64,000 nucleotides of DNA from assembly GCA_964059195.1 (NCBI GenBank), contig CAXKWD010000008.1, positions 45,995,502 to 46,059,501 on the forward strand, read 5' to 3'. The position numbers were made by a program, and so were the translations under genes. Source of the stretch: Ectobius pallidus (Eukaryota; Arthropoda; Insecta; Blattodea; Ectobiidae). Under the pieces are notes generated by a model. It searched no databases and was not told the origin of the DNA. It saw nothing but the letters and a program-made list of their open reading frames with translations. This document shows positions 22,786-33,540 of this stretch, piece by piece (the first letter of the stretch is position 1; each line of letters begins with the position of its first letter).

Positions 22786-25014
22786 TTGTGCAGTAGTCAA
22801 ATGCATCTTATTCTACAGGTGCTATGGCTTTTGAAAATGGATTGGGATGAACCGTTAGACTCACATACTAACATTCTTGAAACTTGGAATGCTATCTACA
22901 GTGAACTTCCACTTCTTAATAAACTTCGAGTTCAAAGAAAGGTAATGCCTTTTGTTAAGAACAAGGTTATTGTAATCCATGGCTTCTCAGATGCTTCAGA
23001 AGTCGCATATGGTGCTTGTGTATATGTCATAACAGTGTCTGACAGTGATGAAGTTTCAGTGGTCTTGTTGACTTCCAAGTCAAGAGTTGCTCCGTTGAAA
23101 CAACAGTCTATTGCACGACTAGAGTTGTGTGCTGCTCTCTTGTTGTCTCGTCTTATGGCTAAAGTCATAAAATAGTTAAACTTGTCTGTTCCATTCTCCA
23201 CATATTGTTGGACGGACAGCACTAGAGTTCTGTGTTGGTTACAGAAACCTCCTAATTGTTGGAAAACTTTTGTGGGTAATCGAGTGTCGGAAATTCAATC
23301 TCTCACTTCAGTCTCAGAGAGGAGACGTGTATCAATTCATAGTAATCCAGCTGACTACTTGTCCCGAGGAATTGTACCTTCACAAATGTTTTCACTTGAT
23401 GTTTGGTGGCATGGACCTACTTGGTTGCGAGAATTGTCTCCAACATATGAAACCTTTGTTGCTACTAACATACCATCATCAATTGAGGCAGAAACTAAAA
23501 CTTCTTTGAATGTGCTATTAGTTAATGTGCATTCGCCTGACTTGGAACGTTTCTCATCCTATTGTAAACGGAAACGAGTCTACAGTTATGTTATGCGATT
23601 CATTACTAATGTTCGCTCTGCAAAGGACTCTCGTCATATTGGCCCACTCACTCCTGAAGAGTTGAAAGGTGCTGAATTGAAAATACTAGGCTTGATGCAA
23701 GCTAGTGAATACGTGAAGGAAATTCATGACTTGAAGACTAACAATGTAGTTGCTTCGACAAGCAAACTAAGGTCTTTAAACCCCTTCCTTGATGATAACA
23801 GTTTATTGAGAGTTGATGGTAGACTTGGGAATTTACAGTTGGAATACAACAACAAACATCCTATTATCATTCCACCAAAGCATTGTGTTACTAAGCTGAT
23901 TATCAAGCATGAACATGAAAGGCTGTTGCATTCTGGCCCTCAAGCTGTGTTGTTTTCCTTGCGGAATAAGGTTTGGATTCCACGCGGAATGCGCAGTGTG
24001 ATTCATTCATGTTACAATTGCTTTCGTAACAAACCTCCGGTTACTACTCACATAATGGGTGAACTACCCTCATATAAAGTTCAAACTTCATTACCTTTTG
24101 TTAAGGTTGGTGTTGATTATGATGGTCCAATCATCATAAAGGGTGACAACCCCAGGAGTAAAGTAAAATTAAAATCATATATTGCTCTCTTTGATTGTCT
24201 CACTGTGAAGGCAATACATCTTGAATTAGTAAAGAGTCTAACGACTCAAGATTTTCTTGCTGCATTCAGAAGATTTGCTGCACGTAGAGGTTTTCCTAAT
24301 CTAATTCTGAGCGACCATGGCACAAATTTTGTTGGAGCCAACAATGAGTTGTTGAGATTTTTTAGGGATAACAGTTCTGAAATAGAAGAACATACAGCTA
24401 ATGAGAATGTAAAATGGAAATTTATTCCACCCTCTAGTCCTCATTTCGGTGGGCTCTGGGAGGCTGGAATAAAGTCAACTAAATCATTATTGAAGCGAAC
24501 AATTGGAAATTCCATTCTTAACTTTGAGGAATTATTCACGCTTTTGTATCAGATTGAGTCTGTGTTAAACTCGAGACCTCTTTGTCCCATGAGTGATGAT
24601 CCAGATGACCAGTGTTATTTGACTCCTGGACATTTCTTAGTAGGAAGACAATTGACAGGTGTTCCTTGACCTGACATATCCAACAGTCACTTGTCCTGTC
24701 TGACAAAGTGGAATCCAGTTCAAGAATTGTATCAGGACTTCTGGCAGAAGTGGTCAAAAGACTACATGCAATCGCTCCAACAGCGACGCAAATGGTCGTC
24801 TACTGGACCTTGGAAGCCTGCAGTAGGAGATCTAGTCCTCCTACGAGAAGACAACCTGCCTCCACTTGTTTGGATGACTGGAGTTGTGAAAGAACTGCAT
24901 CCCGGTGGTGATAATGTCACACGTGTGGTTACGGTGAAAACAAAAACTGATTTGTTCCGTCGTGCCATAGTGAAACTTTTCCATTGCCTAAAGATGTTGA
25001 CTAATTATTTGTAA
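22786..25014 (+). pseudogene. BEL/Pao RNase H, integrase and C-terminal domain
   Basis: This frame is shifted by one base from the RT frame. HGFSDASEVAYGA (near 22980) and TSKSRVAPLKQQSIARLEL are the Pao-type RNase H; a TAG at 23173-23175 cuts it. Integrase follows: an HHCC zinc finger (HERLLHSG .. CYNC, 23915-24020), then catalytic residues in VGVDYDGP (24110), SDHGTNFVG (24310) and GGLWEAGIKS (24450), giving D, D, E. A TGA at 24667-24669 precedes the final domain (GDLVLLREDNLPPLVWMTGVV, DUF5641-like), which ends at 25014. It would insert the cDNA, but is not translatable as one protein here. Confidence 0.9.
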
Positions 25015-25078
25015 ATTTACTCTTTAATAATCTAAGTTCATTTTATTTGTTTTGTATTTGTTGAGTGTTGAACCACTC

Positions 25079-25086
25079 AAGGGGGG
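25079..25086 (+). promoter_or_regulatory. Polypurine tract
   Basis: AAGGGGGG lies four bases before the 3' LTR, the position expected for plus-strand priming. Confidence 0.8.
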
Positions 25087-25090
25087 AATA

Positions 25091-25470
25091 TGTTGAGACT
25101 TTTTCCCTAATTTGGCTACCCTACGCGGTAGTGTCTTTAGTGTTGCATGTTGGTATACTGAACTCATGAGAAGGAAGGAGACTTTCCAATATGGAGTGCA
25201 GCTAGCTACAAGGACAGAATAGTGTTCTTGCTTGTATTGTATTTGTACTGACTTCACAGCAATTCACAATCGTTTATTTGTGTTAACTAATGTTACAAGT
25301 ATAGTATTCACGGTTTGTATAATAAATGTTACCAAGGGACTTGTTTGTTTGACTGTATTGTGTTGTGTTTAACTTGTGTAACAAAGCCAACTCCTCGCAT
25401 CCTTGGGCCGATGTTACAAGCCATTATACCTACAGTCCACTAAAATTAAAACTTGTTTTCGAACACAACA
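25091..25470 (+). repeat. BEL/Pao 3' LTR (380 bp)
   Basis: Matches the 5' LTR from TGTTGAGAC to GAACACAACA with scattered substitutions, and is followed by the ACAGG target duplication. Confidence 0.95.
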
Positions 25471-25475
25471 ACAGG

Positions 25476-26029
25476 GATAATTTATGTAATTCCTGTCCTT
25501 TTAAAATTTAAATCCTCTCCTCATTCAATACGCCTGTGTATTTAATTTATTAATCTTTCTGTATTATCTACAGCGATTCCTATGTATAATATAATAAAAC
25601 ACTGTTTCATCTCCAATCGAACGTATGCCCCATACGTGTCCACGAAATATTATTAAAAAATCAGATAGCATCCGTTCTTATATATTAAAAAAAGCGTACA
25701 TGTCACAGTATGTCAGCATTTTTTGTGAGAAATTGTGAACATAAATTTTCTACAAGTATGCAATTTTGTAGCTTTATCCGGAATATATTTAGATACGCCT
25801 CGAGTACATGTGCTGTTGGGAATTGAATATAAAATTACTGCCGCTATCAGCGAAATGTTACTGAATGATCAAGATTAAGATTCGTTTCTTCTTATTAGAG
25901 GAATAATTTTTTTCCCTTTGTGAGGCTAGAATTCATTACATGATCATCATTTTTTAAACTTCCCTTCTTTTCATTGGCAGAATATTTTTCCCATAGCAAG
26001 TCTAGAATTCATTGCATCATAAATGTCGA
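25476..26029. other. Right half of the interior of the giant inverted-repeat element
   Basis: AT-rich and without coding sense. It continues the sequence left of 17118 once the BEL element is removed. Confidence 0.55.
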
Positions 26030-26097
26030 CCGCTGGCACAATTATAAAAAATGTGGGATGGTTTAAAATATCGCTAACGTTGCATCTATTAGAATTG

Positions 26098-27292
26098 TGA
26101 GCCGTAGTATGTACGGTCATATCAAATTTGCCTATGTTTCACTCTTACCTCAATTTTTCTCGTATTAAAACTGCAGTTAAATGTAATATTTTTACGGGTG
26201 AAGCTTGTGATTTCCTGTTCTGTAGCGCTTCTCTTCCGATACTGATATTAATTCGCCCGAATCCCTGTATGTGGCGTTGTGTTCTCTTACGTAAAGAGGT
26301 CTTATGCTAATGAGTGGGAGGGGGAAGCCGGTTTGTGCGCTACGCGTGTACTATCTGTTTGTAATTAACTGATGCTCACCTGTGAATTTTCGGCCATCAA
26401 AATTTGTTAGTTTCAGTTCGTAATTTCGGGGTTTTATATAAGGGGAATTTTGTATTGCGTTTTTCTAGTTTTTTGGCTTTGGAAATTTGCCTCCCATAAG
26501 TTTCTAAATTAAATTCATGGGGTGGTAGTTTTGTTCTATGGTTCAGCGGGGAAAATAAAAATGAACTTTACAAAATTAAACGGATTTCTCTCATTACATT
26601 GCCATATGCTGTGTAGGCTTTCCCCAACTAGATAATGACCGGCAGGCTCCGTGGATTATCATTGGCACTGTTAAACTAAAACACGCAAGGTGGCACGAAT
26701 TCAGTTCTGAATTTAAAATAAAACTAGCGTAACCGAGTTTAGACAATTTCGAGTTTATCCCTGTAGTAATGGTTATAACTAGATGAATAAACTATGGTCA
26801 GACCCTGTGGAGTACTTGCAAGTACATGTAAATCAATTTTTAGTCTGTAAATAAATACTTGTTGAAATCTGTGAATTTTCTGAACAGGAATTTCGGGCCT
26901 GTCGTGTTAAGATGTGTAAATAATTTGTACATATGTGAATGTTTGGAGTTATTGTATATTAAATCAAAAGCCCAAGGGTCATTTTGAGTGTGGCTAAAAA
27001 CCACCGAATAAGTATGATGTTCTAGATGCTATTTCTTCAGAATGTTTTAAATTTTGCTTGAAATAATTGTTACCTGATTTAGAATAAATTGTATCTACAA
27101 AATTGAATTTATCTTGAATTATTATTAATTTGAAATAATAATAATTTGAATTTGATTAGGATCTGGGCCCAGTTACCAGTGAAGTATTTTCAGAGTCGGC
27201 TCACTATTTACTTAAGTACCTCTCTGACCTGCGTCCACATTCCTTAATTGTCCTTGGTTTATAGGAAGTTAAAATAATCTGTGCTTCGGCAC
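26098..27292. mobile_element. Solo LTR (about 1.2 kb), 5-bp target duplication
   Basis: This segment interrupts the right arm where the left arm is continuous, and is flanked by AATTG at 26093-26097 and 27293-27297. It begins TG and ends GGCAC. Read on the + strand it has a TATATAAG box at 26435-26442 and an ATTAAA-type polyadenylation signal near 26960, as an LTR would. There is no coding sequence, so it is probably left over from recombination between two LTRs. Family and true strand are inferred. Confidence 0.7.
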
Positions 27293-28207
27293 AATTGGTG
27301 ATCTAGTTCGTTGTGTGAACAAAGAAGTAATTCGATACATACACTTCCTTCTGCTTCTGTAATGCTTTCATGCAAAAATGGCACAAAGTTGAAGTATATT
27401 TTTTGAAATCTGAGATGTTGAATCATGACGTCTGCAATTCATCTTGCACTCCGTGATGTCATAACCGCGCCTCCCTCCCCTCTCATTCCTCCGATGATGT
27501 AATCATTCCTCCCCTCTCATTCCTCCCGTTTCCCCTCTCATTTCTCCGTTGAGGTAGGTTATAGCAATCCTCCCATTCCTCTAATGACGTAAGCAATGTC
27601 GGCATCTTAAAATTTATCAAATCTTTCGCCTTCTACCATTTGCAATTATAAAATTTTCCGCCATCCACCAATATACAATTTTTACAAAATTACCCTCCTT
27701 CCGCCATTTGTAATTGTAATATCCAATTTCATATAATATGCATTCAATCATCTTGAATTTTTAATTCTCGCCTTCTCCGATATACAATTTCCAAATTTTC
27801 CACCATTTGCAATTTTCAAATCACCCGCCTTCTGGCAATATACAATTTTCAAATTTCCCTCCTTCCGCCATTTGAAATAGGAACCGGAATCGTAACCATA
27901 TTGATTTTGTAATATACAATTTTCAAATTAACCGTCATTATGAATTTCCAAATTTTAATTTCGCGCGTGGGCCGCCATTTGAAATAGGATCAGGAATCGA
28001 CGCTATTTTGAATCACGTGGTGTCATAGCCACGCTCACCAATGATGTAGGTCTTGACGTCATAAGCCACGCCTTTCCTCCCTCCCTTCCGATTACGTAAG
28101 CAATCCCCTCCACTCCGATGACGTAAGCATTCCTCCCTCCCCTCTCATTCTTCCTGTATTCCTCCTGTGACGTCATCCCTTAAACCACACTACTAACAGA
28201 AAATTTC

Positions 28208-28884
28208 ACAGGACATTGTACGAAAACAGTTGGATATGTGGTTGTGAAATTAGGAATACTATCTTCTGTTCTCCTTGCCTTCTATTTGGTGATTCCAATT
28301 CATGGAGTAGATCGGAATTACGGAAGTAACGGACTTAGGACACCTTAGCAAGATAACAAAACCGCATAAAGATAACATTAAGCACATTCATAATGTATTA
28401 AATCACAGTTCTCTCGGCTGTGTAATTTTGGAGTACAGCTACGCTAGGCATATCACGACGAAAAATTTAAACATAACCAGCAAGTGAAAAAAGACAGGTG
28501 GGCCTATGTACTTTAAAAATTATGATTGTAGACTATTAAGCTCTGCTTTGCTTTGCGAGGTCACGACGAAACCGAACAGTCTGAAAATCCTGGTATCTTC
28601 TTAGGACATAAAGATTTCGTTTCTAATTTGAATACTGCTGCGCGGGAACACATGGAATTGCATGGACTTCATTTTTCGACGCAGGTGAAGGGCATGTTAC
28701 GTTTTATTTTTTTGCATTTTCATTCTGGAGCACACACAATGTTTTCGACACCGGCAGACATGCCATTAGATGTAATCCCGTTCTACTCCGTGAATTGGAA
28801 TCACCAAATAAAAGGCAAGGAAAACGGAAGATAGCATTCTTTATTTCACAACCACATATCCAACTGTATCATACAATGGCCTGT
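28208..28884 (+). mobile_element. Non-autonomous hAT element with long terminal inverted repeats
   Basis: 677 bp with inverted ends of about 100 bp (ACAGGACATTGTA... and ...TACAATGGCCTGT), flanked by AAAATTTC at 28200-28207 and AAAATTTT at 28885-28892, an 8-bp duplication with one change. It disrupts the right arm, where the left arm is uninterrupted. It keeps a transposase fragment. Confidence 0.88.
28527..28640 (+). pseudogene. hAT (TTF-type/ZMYM-like) transposase fragment
   Basis: The frame reads KLCFALRGHDETEQSENPGIFL, the conserved LRGHDE block of TTF-type hAT transposases, then an LNTAAREHMELH segment. Only this short piece remains, so the element must have relied on an enzyme made elsewhere. 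Confidence 0.75.
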
Positions 28885-29312
28885 AAAATTTTCTCTTGTA
28901 AACGGAGTTTTTCCCGCCTTTTGTTTTTTGTTATTGTTGAATCACACCATTCGGCACGCTAGGGTTTTAGATACAGTAAAATTAATGCAATTTACATCCA
29001 TTTACAGTGTTCTTAGTTTCTACACTAACTTATTAACAATACAGCAGATGGTTCATAATTAAATTGGGCGTAGGCCTCCCTAATTATTTTATCTCGATTT
29101 TTCTTCCATATTCCTTCTAGAGAATGGATAAGTGATTAAAATATCTACTGAATTAATTCTTCACAGTCACAGCAATAAAACAGAACATGAACAGACGCGC
29201 ACCATGAAATACCTAATGCTTCTTCCACTGTTCGGTTCTGTCCTGTTTATAGTTCGCACTTCGCACAGAAAATCAGAAACTATGATAGAATCCAGTTTGA
29301 GATTTAAGAAAC

Positions 29313-29729
29313 AGGGATGGGGCAAGAAGTAATATAATTATAAACTTTACATTGTCATTGCTGACCTAGCACTGTGCAGTGCTTTGAACTGTGTGATTGA
29401 TTATGTTTCAGTGTGATTGTTTTAATCGTTGTAGAAGTATGGACAATTTCAACGATATAGTTGATGATTACCTATTAAAAACTCCTTTCTATGTTCTTTC
29501 GTATGAAAAAATGGTGTGAACGTAAGGCAAATGACTCCTAAGGTTGACATTGCCTTGCAAGAAATTAACCAAAAACGGAAATTTCAGACATCTTGGTACA
29601 GAAAATTTAATTGGTTTTATTGATAGTTACAATCATAACAAATATTATTTCTTCATATGTTTGCTATTTAGTGGGGAAAATGATGGAACGTTGAAGGAAC
29701 ATAAAATGTAAATAATAAAACTAAACTGC
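29313..29729. other. Intergenic sequence, no gene seen
   Basis: Flank of the giant element; no coding region or repeat recognised. Confidence 0.45.
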
Positions 29730-29885
29730 GTGGCTGTGCATCCCTCGAGGGACTGGACCTACCATCTGAACGCTGTGTCACCTACCATAGGCAGATGGCA
29801 GGATAGGGGCATGTGCTCAGCATGCCAACACCCATGACTGTTAATAATGGTTTCCATCTAGCTCTATCTACTTAACATTATAGTT
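29730..29885 (-). mobile_element. SINE family B, 5'-truncated copy
   Basis: In reverse complement it matches the body of the SINE at 13608 (GGTGTTGGCATGCTGAGCACATGCCC and a GTAGG..ACGCAGTTTA end). The tRNA-like head is absent. Confidence 0.75.
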
Positions 29886-30143
29886 TTAATTCTCACTAAA
29901 CGTCACAACGTTCAAAATGTGCCCCTAGGTGCAGGGGTTATAATTAGGTGCGGAATGAGACGTATATAAGAATACATCCTGCAATTCTCATACCTTAAAA
30001 CACGTAATTCATGATCATAACATATAACTGACGGCCATCTTATATGGTTAAACAGGTTTATCAACACTACAAACCTCGCAGGAGATAATACAATATGGCA
30101 TATTTTTGAAACTCGTGAATTCGATATGTCCTACTGAACGACA

Positions 30144-30171
30144 TAACCTAACCTAACCTGCCTAACCTAAC
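30144..30171 (-). repeat. Short interstitial telomere-like repeat (CCTAA)n
   Basis: Two pairs of CCTAA units are separated by one imperfect unit (CCTG). TTAGG is the telomere repeat of most insects, so this is a small internal telomeric-type tract. It might also be a chance AAC-rich run. Confidence 0.6.
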
Positions 30172-30348
30172 TGCCACTAAAATAGAATCTACCTGCCACT
30201 ACTTACCTTAATGGAAGAAGGACAGTTGGTATTATGCTTTGCAGTTGGTATCCTGCTTCGCTCAGAACCATAATATGGCTGGCGTGTTTTATGCGTAATA
30301 AAAATAAACTGATTGAAATGGGTAATAATACGAGATTAAGTTCTAAAA

Positions 30349-33300
30349 TCCCCCTTGGGGACTGCCAACTTAACGTGGTGAGGGGTTTGCGAGTTCTGCT
30401 ACGACCCTGAGAGCTATGCTGGCAGGAGCATGTGTTCCCGATAGGGCCACCCAAGCCAGAGAGATCAAAGGGCAGGGACCAGACGAAGCAGCAGTCCAAA
30501 GGAGGGTAGATTGTGCTCCCTGAGCTGTAGAGAAAGCATGCCATCTAGAGGAGTAAACCTTGACGAAAAATCTCGGTCCTCCTGGTAGGGTGTTTTGCTA
30601 TTGGCCGGTATCCCATATATAGAAAAATTACATTACTCGAAAACTCCAAACTAAAATTTACAGGACAGATACTACGGAAAATCGACTTGGACTACGTAAA
30701 AGGAAAATAGATTTTCGAACAGTAAAAACATTAAGAATTGGTGCATGGAATGTGAGAGGGCTTTGCCACAAGGAGGAAGAACTATAAAAGGAATTAAAGG
30801 AAATGAATATATATGCTGCAGTGATTTCTGAGACAAAGGAAAAGGGAAAAGGCACTATGGATTTAAGTGATTACAATATGATATATAGCAGAGTAAACAG
30901 AGAGGAAAGAGCCTCAGCAGGCGTTGCTTTGTATGTAAGAAGGAAATGGAAAAATAGAATTCATAGCTATACATGGGTTAATGAAAGTATAATAAGTGTA
31001 AGGTTAAATATTGCAAGAGGATATTTAACACTTATAGGCATATACTCGCCAGAAGAAGGCAAAACAGAGCTAACTGATGAGCTTGATGAATGTCTGCAAC
31101 AACATCTAGACAAGGTAAATAAGACAGACTACATTGTGATAGCAGGCGATTACAATGCCAGAGTTGGCAATAACCCAGTTAATGGTGTAGTAGGTACTTT
31201 CGGAGAAAGTCTAATAAATAGAAATGGCAGACCATTAATAGATTTCTGTTCATAAAATGAATTGCGGTTGACCAATATGTTCTTTAGACACCGTGACATA
31301 CATAAATTTACATGGGCAACATGAGGGTCCAGATCAATAATGGATCATGTTGCAGTAAACAAAAGGATGATATCAGTTGTGCATGACACCAGAGTATACA
31401 GAGGAAAAGATATATCTTCAGACCATTATTTAGTAATTTGTACATTACGACTGCCAAATAAATTTGTTAAATTCAAGTCACAAAATCATTTTCCAGCTGA
31501 AGAAGTCTTCAAAGTGCATTTACTGAAAGAAGAAAGCATAAAACACTTGTTTCAGACAAGATTAACTATATATATTGAAAAAGTTAGCTTAACTAATGAT
31601 GTTGAAATAGTTTGAGATAACCTCAAACGTGTCTTGCTTAAAACAGCAAACGAAGTATTAGGTAAAAGAAAGAAAAGATAATCGAAACGAGGATTATAAA
31701 TTTGGAATGAAGAAATAGAGGCTCTTATCAAAGATGAGAAGAAGGATAATCTAAAATGTTTAAATACGAAGGAAATAAGATATAAAATTGAATACAAACG
31801 AATAGCTGCCGTAACTAAAAAGGAAGTAAAAAAGTTGAAACGACAACCTTGGGATACTTATGTGGCTAATTTGGAACAAGATGTAAATGGCCAACAAAGA
31901 ATGGCATATAAAGCATTAAAAGAATTAAATAAATTTTCAAGAGATAAAGCAATATCAAATCCTATAGCTCAGAAAACATGGGAACAGTATTATAAAAGTC
32001 TTTGGTTCAATGGCTCGGATGATGTTTTCCAGTTAGCTGCAAATGATGAAAATGTCGACTCTCTTGATTTAAAAGAGCTATTAGAAGCAATTAGTAGTCT
32101 AAAATGTCGGAAAGCACCAGGTGTAGACGACATAAATACAGAACTTTTGAAATCCCCATCAACGCCATTTCTTCTCAAGTTACTGTCTTTGTTTAATACA
32201 TGTTGGAAGTCTGGAGTGGTACCAGAAGAATGGAACATAGTAAAAGTTATATCCATTTATAAAAAAGGAGACCGTAACAAATGTGAGAATTACACAGGAA
32301 TAAGTCTCTTAACTACGGTATACAAATTATATGCCAAAATATTAACCCATCGTTACATTTTAGTGGCACAGCACGGATTCCGTAAAAGACGCTCCTGCAT
32401 TGATTGTGTATTCTCTTTACAACAGCTAATAGAAAAGACGAAAGAGTCAAATCTCCCGATGTATATCTGTTTTGTTAATTACGTCAAAGCATTTGGCATG
32501 GTTAAAAGATCCTTTTTATGGCAGATTTTACATACTAGAGGATTGCCACAACATCTAATAAGAGCCAACCAGAGTTTATATAAAGAAACAAAAATATTTG
32601 ATACAATTGAAGGAAATAAAAATGAGAATAAAATTACTGTGAATCAGGGGGTAACGCAAGACTGCCAATTGTCTCCCGTTTTATTCATTTTATACTTGGA
32701 TCATGCTATTAGAGAATGACAGGAAAGTTTACATCTTGACTTGGAGAGACGTGTAATAAATTTACTATTTGCTGACGACCAGGCTATTATAGCCTACAAA
32801 GAAGACGATCTTCAGATAGCTATAGACAGTCTTGCTAAAACAATGAACAAATACAATCTCCAGATCTCAGAGAAGAAAACAAAAGTGATGGCATTTTATG
32901 GCAAGGAGCCAATAAGAACGAAAATAATACTGAATGGCTCTTCCTTGGAACAAGTATTAAATTTTAAATACTTAGGTTTTAATTTGAGCATTCACAAAAA
33001 TAGAAACTTAGATGATAAAGTAGCGCTATTTCAAGGGATATGTGGCACTATAAGGCGTACCCTCTTACATAGAACAAATCCAGAAACTATGATTAAGTTT
33101 TACAAGGTAATGGCGGTTCCGATGTTGCTCTATGGATCTGAATGTTGGGTTTTAACAAAGCAACAGCAGAAAAGAATTCAATCGCCAGAAATGAAATTCC
33201 TACGTGCAGTAGCAGGAAAAAAGCTAGATAAAAGGCTAGATAAGATCCCAAATGAAGTAATTAGATCTGAACTTAATGCTTTTAATTTAAATGAAAAAAT

Positions 33301-33529
33301 CAAAACAAAACAGGAAGACTATTTTAATCATGTTTTAAGAATGGATGAAAATCGCACTCCACGAATCCTGTTACGGTGTAGACCAAGAGGTGGACGCCGC
33401 AAAAGGGGACGCTCAGTAAAACGCTGGAGATACAAATTTAAGTAATAACATAAAGGAGGAAAATAGGTATATATGTAGTTTGGAGTCGGAACGGGCCGTT
33501 TGGCCCAAACCTTGTAGTTAATGATGATG
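30349..33529 (+). mobile_element. RTE-type LINE, full length, 11-bp target duplication
   Basis: Flanked by AAGTTCTAAAA at 30338-30348 and 33530-33540. It encodes endonuclease and RT in one frame and ends with a short ATGATGATG run, the tail type of RTE elements. About 3.2 kb, the usual size of the clade. Its 5' untranslated region starts TCCCCCTTGGGGACTGCC. Confidence 0.9.
30731..33445 (+). pseudogene. RTE LINE ORF: AP endonuclease and reverse transcriptase
   Basis: The endonuclease begins LRIGAWNVRGL near 30735. Catalytic blocks ISETK (30830), GDYNARVG (31150) and SSDHYLV (31420) are intact. The RT has KAPGVDDINTE (32120), a degraded motif A (CFVNYVKAFGM, both usual aspartates replaced, near 32470), NQGVTQDCQLSPVLF (32650) and the active site LLFADDQA (32765). 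The C-terminus has YGSECW and a Lys/Arg-rich end. All pieces lie in the same frame. Only nonsense codons break it (for example 31253-31255, 31613-31615, 32717-32719). In life it would nick DNA and reverse-transcribe its own RNA. Confidence 0.9.
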
Positions 33530-33540
33530 AAGTTCTAAAA

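Larger units (their letters stand above)
17119..25470 (+). mobile_element. BEL/Pao LTR retrotransposon, full length, 5-bp target duplication
   Basis: 8352 bp, flanked by ACAGG at 17114-17118 and 25471-25475. It has two LTRs, a primer-binding site, Gag with DUF1759-type sequence, an A17-type protease, RT (YVDD), RNase H, integrase and a polypurine tract, in the order usual for BEL/Pao. A DNA transposon (18356-19894) sits in the 5' leader. Stops and a few frameshifts disable the polyprotein. The two LTRs differ at only around a dozen sites, so the copy is moderately young. Confidence 0.95.
26030..29312 (-). repeat. Right arm of giant inverted-repeat element, with two insertions
   Basis: After removing the solo LTR (26098-27292) and hAT derivative (28208-28884) the arm is about 1.4 kb and matches 14945-16385 in reverse. 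It has the same order of blocks, including perfect CRE palindromes at 28054-28061 and 28168-28175, GATGACGTAAGC at about 28118, and CCGCCATTTG units between 27640 and 27980. The outermost match is around CAGTTTGAGA at 29300-29312. I could not fix the exact ends or a target duplication. Confidence 0.85.

Noticed and set aside
30203..30544. 113-codon reverse-strand frame over the RTE 5' end
   Set aside because: Overlaps the RTE 5' untranslated region and its target site; antisense shadow without family resemblance.
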